10,583 bases of DNA from Deltaproteobacteria bacterium. Its GTDB lineage: Bacteria > Myxococcota_A > UBA796 > CAJQPC01. Below the pieces are notes generated by a model, which saw nothing but the letters and a program-made list of their open reading frames with translations, did not search any database and was not told the DNA's origin. Every line of letters begins with the position of its first letter. Within the stretch, counting starts at the first letter, position 1. A program made the translations under genes and the position numbers. Below, piece after piece: positions 6,522-10,583 of this stretch. Location of the stretch: contig JADKFE010000085.1 in the NCBI GenBank assembly GCA_016717595.1, positions 1 through 10,583 on the forward strand, written 5' to 3'.

Positions 6522-6871
6522 CGGCGTTGTAGGTGAACAGAAAGCAGAACAAATCGCCCAATCAGCGTAGTCACCTCCTCCTTGTGTGTCAACGCCGGAG
6601 GCTCGTCGTGCGGACGCTTGTGGAGATTAGCGCGCCTCCGCCACATGGCGGCTTGGGGGCTCAACGGCGCGATGAAGCTGGCGCTCACGCCCGGCGCGGC
6701 GGATCAGCGTCGGTCACTCCGGCGGAGGCGCATGACGCCAGCGGCCCCGGCGCGGCCATGCGGTAGGATGTGAGGTCGCTGGAGCGCCGGGGACCGATGA
6801 CACCCGGCCCGCTCCTCGCCACCCGCCGATCCGCTATACTGCCGCGCTGATCTACGTCGTGCGCGGTTGAG
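6522..6871. other. Intergenic region between divergent genes; carries an isolated strong Shine-Dalgarno-like element
   Basis: About 350 bases separate the minus-strand peptidase gene from the plus-strand NACHT gene and must hold both promoters. On the minus strand, 6583-6571 reads AAGGAGGAGGTGA, nearly the full complement of the 16S rRNA 3' end. No well-placed ATG follows it; the only nearby in-frame option is a GTG inside the element, giving an 18-codon frame that ends just before the peptidase start. Several GC-rich imperfect inverted repeats occur at 6700-6770, but none looks like a clean intrinsic terminator. No protein-coding frame here has recognisable motifs. Confidence 0.45.
6835..6840 (+). 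promoter_or_regulatory. Possible -10 element (TATACT) upstream of the NACHT gene
   Basis: TATACT matches five of six bases of the sigma-70 -10 consensus and stands out in a very GC-rich stretch 32 bases before the GTG at 6872. No good -35 hexamer is found 16-18 bases upstream (CTCCTC region). The promoter may therefore need an activator or use another sigma factor, or the match may be chance. Confidence 0.3.
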
Positions 6872-9800
6872 GTGAGCGTGGACCCATCCTGGAGTGTTGA
6901 GGACCTCGCGAAGGACCCGGTGACCCTCTTGCTGCTGACGGTCGTCGGGATCCTCATCGCGCTGGGGGTCGGGTTCTCCCAGACCATCCTCGCCGCGATC
7001 CAGACCCTGCTCTCCGCGGTCCAGACCTGGCTGGCGCTCCGTCCGATGAAGCCCACGGACGCGGCGGCCCGGCTCTCCGCCGAGCCCAGCCCAGCGGCCC
7101 TGCCAGCCACGGCGCCCGCCGCCACCCCGCCGCCCGCTCCCGGTGGGCCCATCGCTCCTCTGCCCTCCAGCGGCGGCGCCGGGCCGCTGCCGGTGTGGAG
7201 CCCGATCCGCGTGCTCCACCTCTCGGACCTGCACTTCTCAGCGACGACGGCCTGGGACTCAGAGACGGTGCTCGGTCGCCTCGCGGGGGACGTGGCGGGG
7301 CTGCGGGAGTCGGTCGGCGGAATCGACCTCGTGGTGGTGACCGGCGACATCGCCAACCTCGGCACCGCCGACGAATACGCTCAGGCGAGGCGCTGGCTCA
7401 CCGAGGAGCTCGCGAAGGCGGCAGGGGTCAAGCTAGCACAGATCCGCGTCGTGCCGGGCAACCACGACGTTCACCGGGGGAGCATCACCAAGTCTGCGAG
7501 CGCGCTCGCCAGGGGCCTGCTGGCCGATGACGACCCCCAACAAGCCATCGGCCAGGTGCTCAGCGACCCCAGCGAGCGGGCCCGACTCCTCGCTCGCCAA
7601 GCCGCCTTCCTCACCTTCGTCCAGACCTTCCACCCCGGCCTCACCGACCCCTGGTGGTCCGAGCGCCCTGTGATCCGGGGCCTCACCGTTCACCTCGCGG
7701 GCTTCAACTCGGCCTGGCTCTCGGCCTCCGACGCCGACCGAGGCAACCTCGTCCTCAGCCGCTGGCAATGCGGCGTGCTGCTCAAAGAGGCCGAGACTGC
7801 CGACCTGAGCATCGCGCTCCTCCATCACCCCTGGGACTACCTCAAGGAGCTGGACAACGAGTCCCAAGACGCCATCCGCCTTCGCTGCGGAGTCACTCTT
7901 CATGGGCACCTGCACGACCAGAGGGCCAGTCTAGCCAGCGACCCCGACCTCGACGTGCTCCAGCTCGCCGCCGGGGCTTGCTACGCGGGCGCCAAGTGGC
8001 CCAACGCTTACCAGCTTCTGGAGCTCGACCCCCTGCGCGGCGAGGCCCGCGTTCACTTCCGCCTCTGGCACAAGCAGGAGTGGATCCCCGACCGCAACCG
8101 CTACCAGAAGGCGATCGACGGCGTGGCCACGCTCCCGCTGCGCCGCTCCCCCAAGGCGCCGCCCCCGCCGCCTCCAGCCGCCGCCCCGCCCGCCGTCCCC
8201 ACCCACACGACCACGCCTGTCCGCAGCGACCGCGACCACTACGCCGCCTTGCTCAAGGACCAGCTCGACAAGCTCCCCGACGTGTTTCGGGTGAGCGGAG
8301 GCCCCAGCGCCGTCACGGGGGTCTATGTCGAGGTCACGCTCACCACGAGCGGGCACGAGCTGGACTGCGGCCCCGACACGCCCCACGCGACGAGCCACGA
8401 GGTCACACGCAAGTTCATGGGCGGGGTTGAAGACCTCTCAGGGCGCGTGAGGTTGACTCGGGTGCTCGCCCACAGGCATCGCCGCTGGGGCCTCTTGGGC
8501 GACCCCGGAAGCGGCAAGACGACGCTGTTGCGCCACGTCGCCATCGAGCTGCTCAAGGAGCCGGAAGGACCGCTGCCGATCTACCTCAAGGTCGCCGAGC
8601 TGGAGCAAGGGCTCTCCGCAGCCCTCACGGCGCTGTGCGTGTCCTTCCACGCCGCCCCGCTCGCCGCGTATTTGTTCGCTGAGGCCAAGGCCGGGCGCGC
8701 GGTGCTGCTGATCGACGGGCTCGACGAGGCCGTGGACCTTGTCGCCGCCCGCCGCTGGGTGGTCAGCGCCGCCGCCGACGTGGGCGACAGCCAGGTCATC
8801 GTGGCGAGCCGCCCCATCGACTACACAGAGCCGTCCACGGCGTTCAAGACGCTCACGATCTGCCCGCTCGCCGCCGGGCAGCAGACCGAGCTGCTCACCC
8901 GCTGGGTCACCGACCACGCCAAGGTCACCGCCGCCTTAGAGCGCCTCAGCCGCACCCCACGTCTGCGCCGCCTCGCCGAGAACCCGCTCCTGCTCACCCT
9001 CGTCGGCCTCTTGTTGCGCGCCGGTCAAGACGTGCCGAGCCGCCGGGGCGACCTCTACTACGAAGCCCTTCAGATCCTGCTCAAACGGAGGAACAACACC
9101 GAGGACGCCGCCCCCGTCACGCCGATGCGGGAGCCGGAGCTGACCCTAGAGCTCCTCGGCTGGGCCGCCCTGCGCCTGCACAGCGAGGAGGGCGAGGCGT
9201 ACCGCGCTCGGGCGCTGATCACCGCGCTGGAGGCCGATCCACGCAACGCCGAGCGGCTGGGCAAACACTGGCCGAGCGCCGCCAAGTTCATCGCTGAAGT
9301 CGCCGAGCGCACGGGCCTGCTCATCCCCGACACGGGCCGGGTTCGTGACGCGACCGCCTACAGCTTCCCGCACCGCACCTTCCGCGAGTTCTTGGCCGCC
9401 GCCGCGTTGGAGCGCGACATGGGCGCGGTGGCGGCGGGCGTGGCGAGCGGCGCGGGGGAGCTGGCCCGCGTCTTCACCGAGGGCAAGGACCGCCCTGATC
9501 GCTGGTCCGAGGTCTTGGCCTTGACCTGTGGGCGCCTGGGGCCGGGCGGGGCCGATGCCTTGGTGCAGCGCATCACCAAGGAGGGCAACACGGCGCTCCT
9601 GCTGCGGGTGGTGGCCGACGCCGAGGGCATCAGCGCGGAGACGGTGCGGGGCACGCTCAAGCTGGAGCTGGGGTGGGACATGGAGAAGCTCCAAGCCCGC
9701 CAGAAGGTGATCGAGGAGATCCCGGCCTTGGTGAAGGATCTGGCCGTGGCCGTGGGCCTCTTGGAGCAGGCCGCCAAGGCCACTACCTGCGGCCATGACC

Positions 9801-10195
9801 TGTTCTGGGTGCGGGAGGTGCTGCGGCGCATTGAGCGCGGCGAGGTGGCCGGTGGTGTGCTCGACGGCTCGGTGGAGGACGCCAAGCGCGCGGCGAAGGG
9901 CGCGGCGGACAACGTGCTCAGCCACCTGCCCATGGAGCGGCGCGAGACGCTGCTGGCGCTGCTCAAGCCCTGGTGGCGCCCGATCCCGGCGGGGTCGTTC
10001 GACATGGGCAGCAACGACTACGACGACGAGAAGCCCATCCACCGCGTCACCTTCACCTCGGGCTTCCAGATGCTCGGGGTGCCGGTGACCTGGGCGATGT
10101 ACCGCCTGTTCGACCCCGGCCACGACGCGGCGCGGACACCTTCGGCGGCAAGCTCCCGCCCGAGGCCCAAGACGAGGTGCCGGTCTACAACGTGA
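6872..10195 (+). CDS. Membrane-anchored metallophosphoesterase-NACHT NTPase-FGE fusion (predicted defence/signalling protein)
   Basis: The start is GTG 6872 (GTG 6878 is an alternative; ribosome site weak). Residues 17-35 form one hydrophobic membrane segment, followed by a Pro/Ala linker to about 110. A calcineurin-like metallophosphoesterase occupies about 112-400. Its metal-ligand motifs are complete: SDLH (Asp119, His121), TGDIAN (Asp159), PGNHD (Asn197, His198), LLHHP (His318/319) and HGHLH (344-348). After a poly-Pro linker (about 425-450) comes a NACHT/STAND module with Walker A GDPGSGKTT (Lys549), Walker B LLIDGLDEA (Asp615, Asp618, Glu619), sensor-like VIVASRP and a helical winged region ending in PHRTFREFLAAAALE (about 830). 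A helical stretch leads to an FGE-sulfatase domain starting at WWRPIPAGSFDMGS (about 1034). The last ~20 residues are out of frame because a base is missing near 10134, and the true frame continues at 10135. The family logic suggests sensing by the C-terminus, ATP-driven switching, and damage by the phosphoesterase on nucleic acid or nucleotide at the membrane. Substrate and trigger are unknown. Confidence 0.88.
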   Translation: MSVDPSWSVEDLAKDPVTLLLLTVVGILIALGVGFSQTILAAIQTLLSAVQTWLALRPMKPTDAAARLSAEPSPAALPATAPAATPPPAPGGPIAPLPSSGGAGPLPVWSPIRVLHLSDLHFSATTAWDSETVLGRLAGDVAGLRESVGGIDLVVVTGDIANLGTADEYAQARRWLTEELAKAAGVKLAQIRVVPGNHDVHRGSITKSASALARGLLADDDPQQAIGQVLSDPSERARLLARQAAFLTFVQTFHPGLTDPWWSERPVIRGLTVHLAGFNSAWLSASDADRGNLVLSRWQCGVLLKEAETADLSIALLHHPWDYLKELDNESQDAIRLRCGVTLHGHLHDQRASLASDPDLDVLQLAAGACYAGAKWPNAYQLLELDPLRGEARVHFRLWHKQEWIPDRNRYQKAIDGVATLPLRRSPKAPPPPPPAAAPPAVPTHTTTPVRSDRDHYAALLKDQLDKLPDVFRVSGGPSAVTGVYVEVTLTTSGHELDCGPDTPHATSHEVTRKFMGGVEDLSGRVRLTRVLAHRHRRWGLLGDPGSGKTTLLRHVAIELLKEPEGPLPIYLKVAELEQGLSAALTALCVSFHAAPLAAYLFAEAKAGRAVLLIDGLDEAVDLVAARRWVVSAAADVGDSQVIVASRPIDYTEPSTAFKTLTICPLAAGQQTELLTRWVTDHAKVTAALERLSRTPRLRRLAENPLLLTLVGLLLRAGQDVPSRRGDLYYEALQILLKRRNNTEDAAPVTPMREPELTLELLGWAALRLHSEEGEAYRARALITALEADPRNAERLGKHWPSAAKFIAEVAERTGLLIPDTGRVRDATAYSFPHRTFREFLAAAALERDMGAVAAGVASGAGELARVFTEGKDRPDRWSEVLALTCGRLGPGGADALVQRITKEGNTALLLRVVADAEGISAETVRGTLKLELGWDMEKLQARQKVIEEIPALVKDLAVAVGLLEQAAKATTCGHDLFWVREVLRRIERGEVAGGVLDGSVEDAKRAAKGAADNVLSHLPMERRETLLALLKPWWRPIPAGSFDMGSNDYDDEKPIHRVTFTSGFQMLGVPVTWAMYRLFDPGHDAARTPSAASSRPRPKTRCRSTT

Positions 10196-10583
10196 GCTGG
10201 TTCGCATCGGTGATGTTCGCGGAGTGGGTTGGCGCGCGGCTGCCGCTGGAGCCAGAGTGGGAGTACGCCTGCCGAGCGGGAACAAAGACGAGGTTCTGGA
10301 GCGGGGACACCGATGAAGACCTCGCGCGGGTGGGGTGGATCGGCCAGAACAGCGACGGGCACCCCCACCCCGTCGCGCAGAAGCCGAAGAACGCCTGGGG
10401 CCTCCACGACGTTCACGGCAACGTGTGGGAGTGGTGCGCCGATGTCTACGACGGCAACGCCTACGCCGCCCGCGCCGACGGTCTGACCGTTGACCCTCGG
10501 GCCTTGACCGTCTCCGTCGGCAAGACTTGCCGATGTCGGCAGAATCTGCCGACCGTGGGCGCGTCGCGCGTCCTGCGCGGCGG
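10135..10583 (+). CDS. Continuation of the FGE-sulfatase domain after a frameshift; partial at the window edge
   Basis: This frame has no start of its own and joins the 6872 gene directly: FDPGHDAAR, then DTFGGKLPPE, if one G is restored at 10133-10135. It carries the classic formylglycine-generating-enzyme family blocks VYNVSWF, RLPLEPEWEYACRAGT, WGLHDVHGNVWEWCADVYD and SRVLRGG, the last cut by the window end. In this family the fold is often used as a binding or sensor module rather than as a copper oxidase. The parts needed to judge catalytic cysteines lie partly outside the window. Between VDPRAL and ASRVLRGG there are about 15 more residues than usual, encoded by two tandem palindromes at 10516-10553, which keep the frame. 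The whole protein would exceed 1230 residues. Confidence 0.8.
10516..10553 (+). repeat. Two tandem 19-bp palindromes inserted in frame in the FGE domain
   Basis: GTCGGCAAGACTTGCCGAT (10516-10534) is followed immediately by GTCGGCAGAATCTGCCGAC (10535-10553). Each is a 9-bp inverted repeat around a single A; the second is perfect and the first has one outer G/T mismatch. GACCGT occurs on both sides (10506-10511 and 10551-10556), 45 bp apart, which equals 15 extra codons relative to typical FGE proteins. A third GACCGT at 10485-10490 weakens the target-duplication reading. Confidence 0.7.

Noticed and set aside
10516..10553. Rho-independent terminator formed by the tandem hairpins
   Set aside because: No T-run follows, and the element lies inside an open reading frame that continues with the conserved SRVLRGG block.
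4130..10553. Common origin of the 41-bp repeats and the terminal palindromes
   Set aside because: They share only short strings such as GGCAGA and GAATC. The order and spacing differ, so relatedness cannot be supported.

Overview
The window looks like an accessory region of a high-GC bacterium. The codon use (strong G/C at third positions), the long Pro/Ala-rich linkers and the mix of toxin-like, restriction-like and NACHT-type genes suggest a Myxococcota/Deltaproteobacteria-type genome. That assignment is inference; there is no rRNA or other taxonomic marker here.

Layout. (1) Bases 1-610 hold no gene I can defend. (2) Bases 611-2839 (+) hold two effector-like genes in a row. The first encodes a papain-fold cysteine peptidase-like protein (candidate triad Cys201/His281/Asn301). 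The second is a lysozyme-fold glycosidase-like gene broken by a +1 frameshift near 2002 and an in-frame TGA at 2096. Both start with the same N-terminal signature (ELxPxSA, seven residues, GNQA), reminiscent of the leaders on extracellular contractile injection system (eCIS) cargo, so they are probably delivered by one route. Base composition is lower in GC here than in the rest of the window. (3) Bases 2906-4078 (+) are a restriction-type remnant: the C-terminal end of an Eco57I-like DNA methyltransferase, overlapping by ATGA an HNH_2-type endonuclease gene that is itself frameshifted at a G5 run. (4) Bases 4089-4375 are a 41-bp tandem repeat array between convergent genes. (5) Bases 4366-6509 (-) are a two-gene unit: an M15-family peptidoglycan peptidase with a long disordered N-terminus, followed by a small putative lipoprotein. 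This could be an effector and its periplasmic immunity protein, or a wall-remodelling pair. (6) From 6872 to the window edge (+) runs a very large gene: a membrane anchor, a calcineurin-like metallophosphoesterase, a NACHT/STAND NTPase, and an FGE-sulfatase (formylglycine-generating-enzyme-like) domain. One base appears to be missing near 10134, and the gene runs off the window.

The most exciting element is (6). Effector-like nuclease/phosphoesterase, signalling ATPase switch and FGE-like C-terminal module are fused in one membrane-tethered polypeptide, the layout expected of an anti-phage or self/non-self NTPase system. The FGE part carries an apparent in-frame 45-bp insertion made of two tandem 19-bp palindromes.

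Caution: three single-base frame breaks (two of them in G-rich runs) plus one in-frame stop occur within 8 kb. Some may be sequencing or assembly errors rather than real decay.
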